Positions 8,269 to 16,399 of a stretch of 64,000 nucleotides of DNA are shown piece by piece (positions within the stretch are counted from its first letter, which is position 1; each line of letters starts with the position of its first letter). Where the stretch lies: assembly GCF_030150205.1 (NCBI RefSeq), contig NZ_JASLGT010000025.1:29379-93378 (forward strand), given 5' to 3'. The DNA comes from Niabella sp. Its GTDB lineage: Bacteria > Bacteroidota > Bacteroidia > Chitinophagales > Chitinophagaceae. A model generated the notes under the pieces. It was given only the letters and a program-made list of their open reading frames with translations, had not been told where the DNA came from and searched no databases. The translations under genes and the position numbers were made by a program.

Positions 8269-8334
8269 GCTATGTGAAGCATCCTGCGCTGTGTGAAGCG
8301 TCCTGCGCTATGTGAAGCATCCTGCTTCACATAG
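8269..8334. repeat. Three 19-bp tandem repeats closing in a hairpin
   Basis: Copies at 8269-8287, 8288-8306 and 8307-8325 read GCTATGTGAAGCATCCTGC, with two changes in the middle copy. The last copy continues into TTCACATAG, giving a perfect 11-bp hairpin CTATGTGAAGC/GCTTCACATAG with a 5-base loop. It begins six bases after the receptor stop codon. A shorter relative occurs at 12883-12904 after ureE. It may protect or end the receptor mRNA; there is no T run for classic termination. Confidence 0.75.
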
Positions 8335-8437
8335 TAATTCCTATAAAAATGCAAAAACGAGATACGTAACAATTTTGTCGTGATTTGTGCTATTTTTAAA
8401 TAGCAGATGGCAGTACTTTTGAATTGCAAAAATCAAC

Positions 8438-8818
8438 ATGAAAAGTTTATCGCGGATTTTAATCATTGTCTTTTCATTCATCATTGCAGGGCATGCAACA
8501 GGTCACCCGGCGACCGGCAAGCCTCATTTAACAAAAACGCACAACTGGCACCTGGCCGCCACAGATCCCATTGATCTTGGCTACAGCAAGGCCAATAATC
8601 CCCAGGACGATGTTCTTCTTTTTTTAGCGGAAGAAAATTTTTCCATCGACAAATACCTCTCATTTTCTTTTACTTTTTTAAGGACGGCCTACCCGGATTA
8701 CCGGCTTCAGCAACAGATCGTTCAGCCGGATAAAGAACAGATCAATCGCTCCGCATTGATCACCGGGAAACTGCCGATCTACCTGCTGCATCACACCCTT
8801 CTGATCCCCTTTGTGTAA
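8438..8818 (+). CDS. Small exported His-rich protein of unknown function
   Basis: A 126-residue protein not recognised as a named family. Residues 1-18 form a hydrophobic signal segment (MKSLSRILIIVFSFIIAG). It is followed at once by a cluster of five His within about 20 residues (HATGHPATGKPH and THNWH). The C-terminus has another His pair (LLHHTLLIPFV). It lies between the TonB receptor and ureA on the same strand. A metal-binding, perhaps nickel-handling, role is inferred only from the His content and place. It could instead be a small lineage-specific periplasmic protein with no tie to urease. Confidence 0.6.
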   Translation: MKSLSRILIIVFSFIIAGHATGHPATGKPHLTKTHNWHLAATDPIDLGYSKANNPQDDVLLFLAEENFSIDKYLSFSFTFLRTAYPDYRLQQQIVQPDKEQINRSALITGKLPIYLLHHTLLIPFV

Positions 8819-9071
8819 GAGCGGGTCTGAAAGGTCTGCTTATGAATGCCCGGTATCCTGAGCGGTATCTCCGGGCATCCACTCTTGTACTTTGATACTG
8901 ATAAGCCCAACAATACCGGGTATCCGTTCCAAAAGCGTCCTTTTAGCTCCTGTATTTCCGGCAGTAAACGCTGCCCGGTTTCACGCACCCTGTATCCGTC
9001 TGCCACCATGTGCAGCTACCGTTCAGGTGCCCTGATCGCATTTTCAATCACAATTACATAAATTCCTTATT

Positions 9072-9374
9072 ATGCATTTAACGCCTCGCGAAACGGAAAA
9101 GCTAATGCTCCATGTGGCCGGAGAATTAGCCGCAAAAAGAAAGGCCCGCGGTTTGAAATTAAATTATCCCGAATCCATCGCCTATATCAGCAGCGAGCTG
9201 CTGGAAGCGGCCCGGGATGGAAAAACGGTTGCCGAACTGATGCAGTATGGAGCCACGCTCCTTACCCGCAGCGATGTAATGGAAGGCATACCTGAAATGA
9301 TCCACGACATACAGATCGAAGCCACATTTCCGGATGGCACCAAACTGGTAACCGTACACGACCCTATTCGATAA
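9072..9374 (+). CDS. ureA: Urease subunit gamma
   Basis: The 100-residue smallest structural subunit of urease (urea to ammonia and carbamate, cytoplasmic). It is full-length and begins with the family signature MHLTPRETEKLMLH. It keeps LNYPESIA, the MQYGATLLTRSDVMEG stretch and the DIQIEATFPDGTKLVTVHDPI end. It is the first of three structural genes spaced 17 and 33 bases apart and probably translated from one mRNA. About 250 featureless bases separate it from the His-rich small gene. Confidence 0.97.
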   Translation: MHLTPRETEKLMLHVAGELAAKRKARGLKLNYPESIAYISSELLEAARDGKTVAELMQYGATLLTRSDVMEGIPEMIHDIQIEATFPDGTKLVTVHDPIR

Positions 9375-9391
9375 TCTTAAAATTCACTCCC

Positions 9392-9769
9392 ATGATTCCA
9401 GGAGAATACTTTATAAAAAAAGGCGACATTATTGCCAACAAAGACCGGAAAACAGTAAAGATCAACGTAACCAATACCGGTGACCGCCCTATCCAGGTGG
9501 GTTCTCATTTTCATTTTTTCGAGGTTAATAAAGCCATGTCCTTCGACCGTGAAAAAGCCTTTGGCATGCGGCTGAACATCATTGCAAGCACCGCGGTACG
9601 TTTTGAACCCGGAGAAACCAAAGAAGTAGAACTGGTAGAACTGGGCGGTATGCGCCGGGTATATGGCCATAACAACCTGGTAAACGGCGATACCACCCTG
9701 CCCAAAAACAAACTGGCGGCCATGCAGAACGTAGAAAAATACCAGTTTAAAAACAAAGAGGTAAAATAA
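9392..9769 (+). CDS. ureB: Urease subunit beta
   Basis: A 125-residue structural subunit that packs against the alpha subunit. Family marks are MIPGEYFIKKGDI, the GDRPIQVGSHFHFFEVN segment, the RFEPGETKEVELVELGG segment and the VYGHNNLVNG end. It is slightly longer than the roughly 105 residues of many beta subunits because of a lysine-rich tail. It is a separate gene, not fused to ureA as in some other bacteria. It sits between ureA and ureC in one transcription unit. Confidence 0.96.
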   Translation: MIPGEYFIKKGDIIANKDRKTVKINVTNTGDRPIQVGSHFHFFEVNKAMSFDREKAFGMRLNIIASTAVRFEPGETKEVELVELGGMRRVYGHNNLVNGDTTLPKNKLAAMQNVEKYQFKNKEVK

Positions 9770-9802
9770 TCATTCCGTTACCCATTTAAAAATTGATGCA
9801 TC

Positions 9803-11524
9803 ATGAGTCTTAAAATAAGCAGAAAAACGCATAGCAATATCTTCGGTCCCACAGAGGGCGATAAAGTACGCCTGGGCGATACGGAGATCATTATCGAGAT
9901 CGAAAAGGATTTTACGCATGCCGGCGATGAAGCCAAATTCGGAGGCGGAAAAACCATCCGGGATGGTATGTGCCAGTCATCCACCGCCGTGCGCGACCAG
10001 GGCGTGCTGGACCTGGTAATTACCGATGTGATTGTGATTGATCACTGGGGCATTGTAAAAGGCGATGTGGGTATTAAGGATGGTAAGATTGTAGGCGTAG
10101 GCTGTGCAGGCAACCCCGATACATCCGATAATATTTCACCCAATATGATCATCGGCGCTTCCACTGAAGTACATGGAGGCTCCGGCTATATCCTTACCGC
10201 AGGCGGTATCGATACGCATATACACTTTATCAGTCCCACCCAAATAGAAACCGCGTTGTACAGTGGTGTTACCACGATGATCGGCGGTGGTACCGGACCC
10301 GCAGATGGTACCAATGCCACTACGGTAACCCCGGGTAAATGGAACATCCAGCGTATGTTACAGGCAGCAGAGGCATTCCCCATGAACCTTGGTTTTTTTG
10401 GCAAAGGAAACTGTGCAACGGAGGCCCCTATTGCCGAGCAGGTAGAAGCCGGCGCACTGGGCGTAAAGATCCATGAAGACTGGGGCGCCACTCCGGCGGT
10501 GATCGACGCTTCGTTGAAAGTAGCCGATGCTTACGACGTGCAGGTGGCGATCCATACCGATACCCTGAATGAAGCCGGTTACCTGGAAGATACCATCAAT
10601 GCCATTAATGGGCGGGTTATTCATACTTTCCATACCGAAGGTGCAGGCGGCGGGCACGCACCGGATATTATTAAAGCAGCAATGTACCCCAATGTACTGC
10701 CCGCATCTACCAATCCAACCCGTCCCTATACAAAAAATACGATCGATGAGCACCTGGATATGCTGATGGTATGCCACCACCTGAGTAAAGACATTCCGGA
10801 AGATGTAGCGTTCGCCGACTCCCGGATCCGTCCGGAAACCATTGCGGCGGAAGACATCCTGCAGGATATGGGCGTATTCAGCATTATGAGCTCCGACTCG
10901 CAGGCCATGGGACGTGTAGGTGAAGTGATCACCCGCACCTGGCAAACCGCCGATAAAATGAAAAAACAAAAAGGACATTTGCCGGAGGATGAAAAAAATG
11001 AAAATGACAATTACCGCGCAAAAAGATATGTTTCCAAATACACGATCAACCCGGCCATTGCACATGGAATTTCTTCCTATGTAGGTTCCATCGAAACCGG
11101 AAAGATCGCTGACCTGGTACTCTGGAAGCCCGCATTGTTTGGGGCCAAACCGGAAATGATCATCAAGGGCGGTATGATCATCGCCAGCAAAATGGGCGAT
11201 GCCAATGCCTCCATCCCTACCCCGCAGCCCATTATCATCCGGAATATGTTTGCGGCATATGGCAAGGCTTTAACCCGGTCTGCATTCACCTTTGTTTCAA
11301 AAGCCTCCCTGGAAAAGAACATTGCACAGGAATACGGCCTGGAAAAAACATTGTTGCCGGTAACCAACTGCCGCAACATTTCCAAACGGGATATGATCCA
11401 CAACAATGCGTTACCGGAAATTACCGTAAATCCTGAAAACTACGAGGTGCGGGTGGATGGTAAAAAGATCACCTGCGAGCCTATAGCAGAGGTATCCCTG
11501 GGGCAGCGGTACTTCCTGTTTTAG
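9803..11524 (+). CDS. ureC: Urease subunit alpha (catalytic)
   Basis: The catalytic subunit (573 residues) holding the two-nickel centre in an amidohydrolase barrel. Visible ligands are H139 and H141 (DTHIH), the carbamylated K222 (GVKIHEDWG), H251 (AIHTDTL), the later HTEGAGGGH loop and the Asp in SSDSQAMG. The mobile flap carries C324-H325-H326 (MVCHHLS), with H325 as the catalytic base. All key residues are intact, so active urease is expected once the accessory proteins insert nickel. The gene ends a tight ureABC block; the accessory genes follow after an outer-membrane protein gene. Confidence 0.98.
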   Translation: MSLKISRKTHSNIFGPTEGDKVRLGDTEIIIEIEKDFTHAGDEAKFGGGKTIRDGMCQSSTAVRDQGVLDLVITDVIVIDHWGIVKGDVGIKDGKIVGVGCAGNPDTSDNISPNMIIGASTEVHGGSGYILTAGGIDTHIHFISPTQIETALYSGVTTMIGGGTGPADGTNATTVTPGKWNIQRMLQAAEAFPMNLGFFGKGNCATEAPIAEQVEAGALGVKIHEDWGATPAVIDASLKVADAYDVQVAIHTDTLNEAGYLEDTINAINGRVIHTFHTEGAGGGHAPDIIKAAMYPNVLPASTNPTRPYTKNTIDEHLDMLMVCHHLSKDIPEDVAFADSRIRPETIAAEDILQDMGVFSIMSSDSQAMGRVGEVITRTWQTADKMKKQKGHLPEDEKNENDNYRAKRYVSKYTINPAIAHGISSYVGSIETGKIADLVLWKPALFGAKPEMIIKGGMIIASKMGDANASIPTPQPIIIRNMFAAYGKALTRSAFTFVSKASLEKNIAQEYGLEKTLLPVTNCRNISKRDMIHNNALPEITVNPENYEVRVDGKKITCEPIAEVSLGQRYFLF

Positions 11525-11684
11525 CAATGATGAAGTTGTTTATACTTTGGGATGCGGTTGTATTTCCCGCGGATTTACGCCGATTTTTTGCGCAGATTTT
11601 CGCAGAGATCGATCTGAGGAAAGTTAACCACTCCATTTTTCCGGGAAAGCGTTTAAACAGCGCCCTTGTTAATATACAAATCAG

Positions 11685-11738
11685 CCACATAGACACATAG
11701 CTTTTCGCCATAGCTATGAAGCCTATGTATCTATGTGG
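11685..11738. repeat. Imperfect palindrome of the CCACATAGACACATAG family
   Basis: The arms CCACATAGACACATAG (11685-11700) and CTATGTATCTATGTGG (11723-11738) pair with one mismatch. A second small palindrome CATAGCTATG lies in the loop. A single-arm relative (ACCACATAGGCACATAGG) occurs at 13648-13664 after ureF. The hairpin sits between ureC and the next gene, where it could shield the ureABC mRNA or lower downstream expression. Confidence 0.65.
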
Positions 11739-11781
11739 TTTAAAATTTTCACCCGGCGTTCAATATTTAATTTTTTATCTG

Positions 11782-12369
11782 ATGCAATTCAAATTTATTA
11801 CAGCATTACTCTTAATATTAGGTCTGGCATTTGCCGGCAGCACCTTTGCTCAGCAGGGATCAGTAATGATCTACGGATCGTTAAATTACCAGGATCATAA
11901 TAAAACAGGACAAACATTTGGTGCCAACCCCATTGGTGTGGGATACTTTTTTAACGACCATGCGGTTACCGGTATCAACTATGCCTTCAGCCGCGAGAAA
12001 GACGCGCTGCACGATCTAGTAGAACGGCATCATGAAGCAGGGCTGTTTTACAGCGATTCAAAAATGCTGGGCGAACACTTTGTACTCATCGGGCAACTGG
12101 ATGCGCATTATGTATGGGGTTCTACAGACCTCAACACAGCCGGAGCCTATGACTATAAGGGATACCTGTTCCGGCTATACCCGCTGGTGGGTGTGCTGCT
12201 GGGACATGGATGGGCATTAAAGGCCAAATTCTGTGAACTGTCGTACAAGCAGACCAAAGGAAACGATGCCGCTCAAACAAAAGACAAGCTCTTTATTGCC
12301 GGTATCAATGGCAGTACCATTGGACTGGGCGTATCCAAAAACATTTCTTTTAATAAACACAGATCATGA
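11782..12369 (+). CDS. Outer-membrane beta-barrel-like protein within the urease operon
   Basis: A 195-residue exported protein. The start at 11782 places a typical signal peptide (MQFKFITALLLILGLAFAG, cleavage at TFAQ). The frame runs 66 bases further upstream without one. The mature part has alternating polar and apolar strands with Gly and aromatic turns (SVMIYGSLNYQDH, IGVGYFFNDHAVTGINYAF, YLFRLYPLVGVLLGHGW, GLGVSKNISF). This is like small 8-strand porin-family barrels. Its stop codon overlaps the ureE start in ATGA, which implies translational coupling. A role in urea or nickel passage is inferred from context only. Confidence 0.7.
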   Translation: MQFKFITALLLILGLAFAGSTFAQQGSVMIYGSLNYQDHNKTGQTFGANPIGVGYFFNDHAVTGINYAFSREKDALHDLVERHHEAGLFYSDSKMLGEHFVLIGQLDAHYVWGSTDLNTAGAYDYKGYLFRLYPLVGVLLGHGWALKAKFCELSYKQTKGNDAAQTKDKLFIAGINGSTIGLGVSKNISFNKHRS

Positions 12370-12869
12370 TCGTAAAAGAAATCATGGGCAATATTTCCGA
12401 TATGGCGGCAGATGGGTTAACGCAGGACCTGCTGGAACTGGAATGGTACGAAACCACCAAACGCATCCAGCGGAAGCGCACCCTTGCCGGCAGGGAGATC
12501 GCCATCAAATTTTTGCGTGAAGGACAACGGCTTCGCCAGGGTGATGTGCTGCTGCAGGATGGAGACACGCTGGTAACGGTAGACATTAAACCCTGCGAAG
12601 CCATTGTAATTGCTCCGCAAACACTACTGGAGATGGGTACGGTATGCTATGAGATTGGCAACAAGCATATGCCCCTGTTTATCCAGGATAACAAGGTGAT
12701 GATGCCGTTTGAAATGCCGATGTTCCGCTGGCTGGAAGGCAGCGGATACAAGCCTGAAAAGCAGGTGGTGCGGCTGCTCAACATCTTAAAATCAAATGTA
12801 GAGCCACATAGTCACGGCAACAACAATTCTCTTTTTTCAAAGATCCTGAACCTGGCATCAAAGGAATAA
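12366..12869 (+). CDS. ureE: Urease accessory protein UreE (nickel metallochaperone)
   Basis: A 167-residue metallochaperone that hands Ni2+ to the UreG-UreF-UreD complex. The N-terminal peptide-binding-like domain (KRTLAGREIAIKFL, LRQGDVLLQDGDTLVTV) is followed by a metal-binding domain. The conserved nickel-site region GNKHMPLFI is present with its His near residue 100. The C-terminal tail is short with only two His (PHSHGNNN), unlike the long His tail of the Klebsiella protein. It overlaps the upstream barrel gene by four bases. A hairpin relative of the 8.3-kb repeat follows it. Confidence 0.95.
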   Translation: MIVKEIMGNISDMAADGLTQDLLELEWYETTKRIQRKRTLAGREIAIKFLREGQRLRQGDVLLQDGDTLVTVDIKPCEAIVIAPQTLLEMGTVCYEIGNKHMPLFIQDNKVMMPFEMPMFRWLEGSGYKPEKQVVRLLNILKSNVEPHSHGNNNSLFSKILNLASKE

Positions 12870-12882
12870 AAGTTGAGCGCTG

Positions 12883-12904
12883 TATGAAGCGTCTACGCTT
12901 CATA
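12883..12904. repeat. Hairpin related to the 8.3-kb repeat
   Basis: The perfect 9-bp stem TATGAAGCG/CGCTTCATA has a 4-base loop. It starts 13 bases after the ureE stop. The core TRTGAAGCRTC matches the 19-bp units at 8269-8334, so this looks like a single-copy member of the same family within the same gene island. Confidence 0.65.
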
Positions 12905-12948
12905 TGTTTATTTTATCGGCTCCGCCGGTTAACAAAAAATACAAATTT

Positions 12949-13638
12949 ATGCATGCATCTTTTTTAGGCGCTTTACTACACCTTTCGGATCCTACCTTAC
13001 CTATTGGCGGGTACACGCACAGCAACGGCCTGGAAACCTATGTGCAGGAAGGCGTCGTTCATAATACAGCAACAGCAAAAACATTTGTAACCCAGATGCT
13101 GCAACAGAACATCCGGTATAATGATGCCGCCTTTATGTCGAGAGCCTACCAGGCCACGGAGCAGCAAGACGTTCGCCGGCTGCAGCATTTAAGCCTGGAA
13201 TGTACGGCCTTAAAATCGCCGATGGAGATCCGGCAGGCCAGTATCAAACTGGGATTACGGCTCATAAAAATCTTCCGCAGGCAGCAATCCTTTGAGATCG
13301 TGGAACGGTTTGAGCAACTGGTAAAGGAAAAAGAAGCTGATCCGCATTACTGTATGGCATTTGGTATGTATGCCCGGCTCCTGAACATTCCGTTACAGGA
13401 AGCGCTGTTTGCGTTTTATTACAATGCCGCGGTAGGTATGATCACCAACAGCGTAAAACTGGTTCCGCTGGGACAGTTGGAAGGACAGGATATTCTTTTC
13501 CAGATCCAGCCCTTATTAAAAGCGTTAAGCGAAACAACAGCTGATATCCCGGACGAAATGCTGGGACTTTGTGCTGTGGCATTCGACATCCGGTGTATGC
13601 GGCACGAACGGCTGTATTCGAGGTTGTATATGTCTTAA
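12949..13638 (+). CDS. ureF: Urease accessory protein UreF
   Basis: A 229-residue all-helical protein that bridges UreD-bound apo-urease and UreG during nickel insertion. The start at 12949 (MHASFLGALLHLSDP) fits the family. The frame extends 45 bases upstream into the hairpin region. The signature LPIGGYTHSNGLETYV is intact, as are the FYYNAAVGMITNSVKLVPLGQ helix and the DIRCMRHERLYSRLYMS C-terminus used for UreG contact. It is downstream of ureE and upstream of ureG, separated from ureG by 560 bases of repeats. Confidence 0.95.
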   Translation: MHASFLGALLHLSDPTLPIGGYTHSNGLETYVQEGVVHNTATAKTFVTQMLQQNIRYNDAAFMSRAYQATEQQDVRRLQHLSLECTALKSPMEIRQASIKLGLRLIKIFRRQQSFEIVERFEQLVKEKEADPHYCMAFGMYARLLNIPLQEALFAFYYNAAVGMITNSVKLVPLGQLEGQDILFQIQPLLKALSETTADIPDEMLGLCAVAFDIRCMRHERLYSRLYMS

Positions 13639-13856
13639 TAATATGAACCACATAGGCACATAGGAAACATGGAAAAAAGAGGACACATAAAAACATATCA
13701 TCTTCCAATAGCAGGAAGGCGCTGCACCATCTTCAGCGACGTCTATATCTCTTCAAAAGATTTAAAAAGCGATGCTTCTGTGTGGTTCAAAGCAGATCGG
13801 CAATTTTATAAACCGATGATAGCAGTTCCTGCAGCAATTGGGTTTGAACCGCCAGG

Positions 13857-14053
13857 AACGCAAAGACTGCGCGCGATTCGCAAAGACATACAGCAGCCGT
13901 GTTCCTTCGCATTGCGATCCTTGCGAAATCTTAGCATGTCTTTATTGTTCCGCAACATTTCCGCCACGAAGGCTGAAAGGCACGAAGAAACACTAAGATT
14001 TTTAAAGCCATACTATCCCTTCGTGCATCTTCGTGCCATCGTGTCTTTGTGGC
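13857..14053. repeat. Palindromic repeat units between ureF and ureG
   Basis: The 558-base gap 13639-14196 has no credible gene. It begins with a CACATAGGCACATAGG relative (13648-13664). A unit near 13857-13931 runs from CGCAAAGACTGCG to CCTTGCGAAATC. A second unit at 13972-14053 runs from CGCCACGAAGG to CTTTGTGGCG, with inner GCACGAAG/CTTCGTGC pairs. A partial unit follows near 14077 (TTTGCGCACTTTGCG). The open frame at 13669-14070 is made of these repeats and is not taken as a gene. Related half-units occur near 21.7 kb. Confidence 0.65.
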
Positions 14054-14196
14054 GAGATACGTTCTTTTAAACATTCCTTTGCGCACTTTGCGTTCAGATT
14101 GAGGCTAATAGCAGCACAACCGTACAAGTGTGCGACGCAAGACCGCTGATAGCAGTACCCCAGCCGGGTTAAAAAAAAAATTATAAACAAATAACT

Positions 14197-14832
14197 ATGG
14201 AACGAAAATATGTAAAAATAGGCGTAGCCGGTCCCGTTGGTTCGGGAAAGACGGCCTTACTGGAACGGTTAAGCCGCCGATTGATGAACGAGTATGACCT
14301 TGCCGTAATTACGAACGACATCTATACAAAAGAGGATGCCGAATTTATGGCCCGGAACAGTTTATTGCCACAAGACCGGATCATTGGCGTAGAAACCGGG
14401 GGTTGTCCGCACACCGCCATCCGGGAAGATGCGAGTATGAACCTGGAAGCCGTGGATGAGCTGGTGGAACGTTTTCCCAATATCAAACTGATCCTTATTG
14501 AAAGCGGTGGTGATAACCTTTCAGCTACTTTCAGTCCGGACCTCGCCGATGTAACCATCTTTGTGATCGATGTGGCAGAAGGTGAAAAGATTCCCCGCAA
14601 AGGCGGACCGGGCATTACCCGTTCGGATCTGCTGATGATCAATAAAATTGACCTGGCCCCCTATGTGGGTGCCAGCCTGGAAGTAATGGAAACCGACGCC
14701 CGGCGCATGCGTAAGGGAGCGCCCTTTGTGTTTACCAACCTGATGACCCAGCAGGGACTGGACGCCGTTATCGGGTGGATAAAAAAATATGCATTATTAG
14801 AGGAGGTGGAGGAGCCTGCATTAGTCCGTTAA
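14197..14832 (+). CDS. ureG: Urease accessory GTPase UreG
   Basis: SIMIBI-class GTPase (211 residues) whose GTP hydrolysis drives nickel delivery to urease. The P loop GPVGSGKT spans residues 12-19. The metal-binding CPH motif is C70-P71-H72. The switch region IESGGDNLSATFSP and the guanine-specificity NKID motif follow. It starts after the repeat-rich gap, so it may be led by a separate promoter or rely on read-through. ureD begins two bases after its stop, indicating one operon. Confidence 0.97.
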   Translation: MERKYVKIGVAGPVGSGKTALLERLSRRLMNEYDLAVITNDIYTKEDAEFMARNSLLPQDRIIGVETGGCPHTAIREDASMNLEAVDELVERFPNIKLILIESGGDNLSATFSPDLADVTIFVIDVAEGEKIPRKGGPGITRSDLLMINKIDLAPYVGASLEVMETDARRMRKGAPFVFTNLMTQQGLDAVIGWIKKYALLEEVEEPALVR

Positions 14833-14833
14833 T

Positions 14834-15622
14834 ATGATCTGTACATTAAACTTCACGGTAGAAAAAAATGAACAACGGTCCTTTCTGAAGGATGCCTACG
14901 TTACACAGCCCTTCCGGATCATACCCGTTGGTCAGCACAAATCAGACGCGCATGCCTACCTGATGATCATGAGTTCATCGCCCGGCATCCTCAGCGGGGA
15001 TGCTTATGAGTACTTCATACGGGTAAAAGAAAATGCCCGGCTCCAGCTGCAATCCCAATCCTACCAGCGGCTGTTCAACATGGAAGCCAGCGCTACGCAA
15101 AAAATGCAGATCACGCTGGAAAAAGGCAGCTCTTTTTTCTTTGTGCCACACCCGGTAGTACCGCATAAAAACTCCCGGTTTACCAGCCTGAACCGCATTG
15201 ATATGGCGGAAGACTGTGTATTGCTGATGAGCGAGATCATTACCTGCGGACGAAAACATCACGGTGAGGTTTTTGAATTTACCAGCTTCCACAATCTCTT
15301 CGAGGTATTTCATAGAGGGCGCCTGGTGCTTAAAGACAATATCCTGCTGCAGCCGAAGGAAAATGATCTGCAAACAATGGGCATGCTGGAAACCTATACA
15401 CACCAGGGCACCCTTATTTTCTCCGCCACCACCGATACCCCATCGCTGCCCGGTCTCTCCGATAAAATACAGGAACTGTTGGAACAGGAAACAGACATTC
15501 TTGGTGGCGTTTCGCGGCTCCAGCACAATGGCCTGGTGGTTCGGGTGCTGGGACATGGCGGCGAACAATTATTCACACTTTTTCAAAACATTCAGGAATT
15601 GATATGGAACATTCCCGGTTAA
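14834..15622 (+). CDS. ureD: Urease accessory protein UreD
   Basis: A 262-residue scaffold protein (called UreH in some species) that binds apo-urease and receives UreF and UreG. It is divergent like most UreD proteins but keeps SPGILSGDAY, the RLQLQSQSYQRLF strand, FVPHPVVPHKNSRF, and EIITCGRKHHGEVFEF. Its length is normal. It follows ureG by two bases and overlaps the next gene by 19 bases, so translation of the transporter is probably coupled to it. Confidence 0.93.
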   Translation: MICTLNFTVEKNEQRSFLKDAYVTQPFRIIPVGQHKSDAHAYLMIMSSSPGILSGDAYEYFIRVKENARLQLQSQSYQRLFNMEASATQKMQITLEKGSSFFFVPHPVVPHKNSRFTSLNRIDMAEDCVLLMSEIITCGRKHHGEVFEFTSFHNLFEVFHRGRLVLKDNILLQPKENDLQTMGMLETYTHQGTLIFSATTDTPSLPGLSDKIQELLEQETDILGGVSRLQHNGLVVRVLGHGGEQLFTLFQNIQELIWNIPG

Positions 15623-16305
15623 TTGCACTGGCCCTTACGGCCATTACCATCAGCGGTCTGCACACAGCAACCGGCCCCGATCATTACCTTCCCTTTGTGG
15701 TGCTTTCCCGCTCCAGGAAATGGAGTTTACCCAAAACCATTTCCCTTACCATCGTCTGTGGCATCGGGCATATCCTGAGCTCCGTATTGATTGGGTTGGT
15801 TGGCGTTTTCCTGGGATGGCAGCTTACAAAGATCACCTGGTTCCAGGATGTGAGAGGCAATATTTCCGGCTGGGCACTGCTGATCTTCGGTATCCTGTAC
15901 CTGGCCTACGGCCTGCGGCAGGCCTGGCTGAATAAGCCGCATAAACATTTTGATGTGATGGGCGATGACGTGTATGTGTATGAACACACACATGGGCAAA
16001 CCGTTATGCCGGGAAGCCGTATAAAAGTAACGCCACTGGTGCTCTTTGCCATTTTTGTAATGGGGCCCAGCGAGCCCCTGGTTCCCCTGCTTTTTTATTC
16101 AGGTACGCAGCGTTCCGTAACCGAAATTGTACTACTTATCACCGTATTTACCATTAGCACAGTCATTACAATGCTGGGAATGGTACTTATTGGCATTTAC
16201 GGTTACTCATTTTTTAACACCAGCAAGCTGGAACGGTACATGCATGCCATTGGCGGCGGGGTGGTTACCATTTGCGGCATCGGTATGGTATTCCTGGGCT
16301 GGTAG
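15604..16305 (+). CDS. UreH-like nickel/cobalt transporter
   Basis: Inner-membrane protein of 233 residues with about six membrane spans. The first span carries H20 and D26-H27 (HTATGPDHYLPF), the His/Asp pattern typical of the NiCoT/UreH superfamily used for Ni2+ selection. A His-containing cytoplasmic loop (YEHTHGQ, about residues 124-130) follows the third span, and MGPSEPLVPLL starts the second half. It overlaps ureD by 19 bases, which supports a role in supplying nickel for urease. Substrate is inferred from family and context. Confidence 0.85.
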   Translation: MEHSRLIALALTAITISGLHTATGPDHYLPFVVLSRSRKWSLPKTISLTIVCGIGHILSSVLIGLVGVFLGWQLTKITWFQDVRGNISGWALLIFGILYLAYGLRQAWLNKPHKHFDVMGDDVYVYEHTHGQTVMPGSRIKVTPLVLFAIFVMGPSEPLVPLLFYSGTQRSVTEIVLLITVFTISTVITMLGMVLIGIYGYSFFNTSKLERYMHAIGGGVVTICGIGMVFLGW

Positions 16306-16399
16306 CTCTCACTCCGGCCTTCCGTAAGCTGCGGATGTCCGGGCAGTGTTTTAACGTTCATTTTTTATTCGTTGGATCCTATAGCAAACTTTAAAAATT

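Noticed and set aside
10358..11065. 235-codon frame on the minus strand inside ureC
   Set aside because: It is antisense to a complete urease alpha subunit and has no recognisable motif.
13669..14070. 133-codon frame between ureF and ureG
   Set aside because: It is assembled from palindromic repeat units and its sequence is not protein-like.
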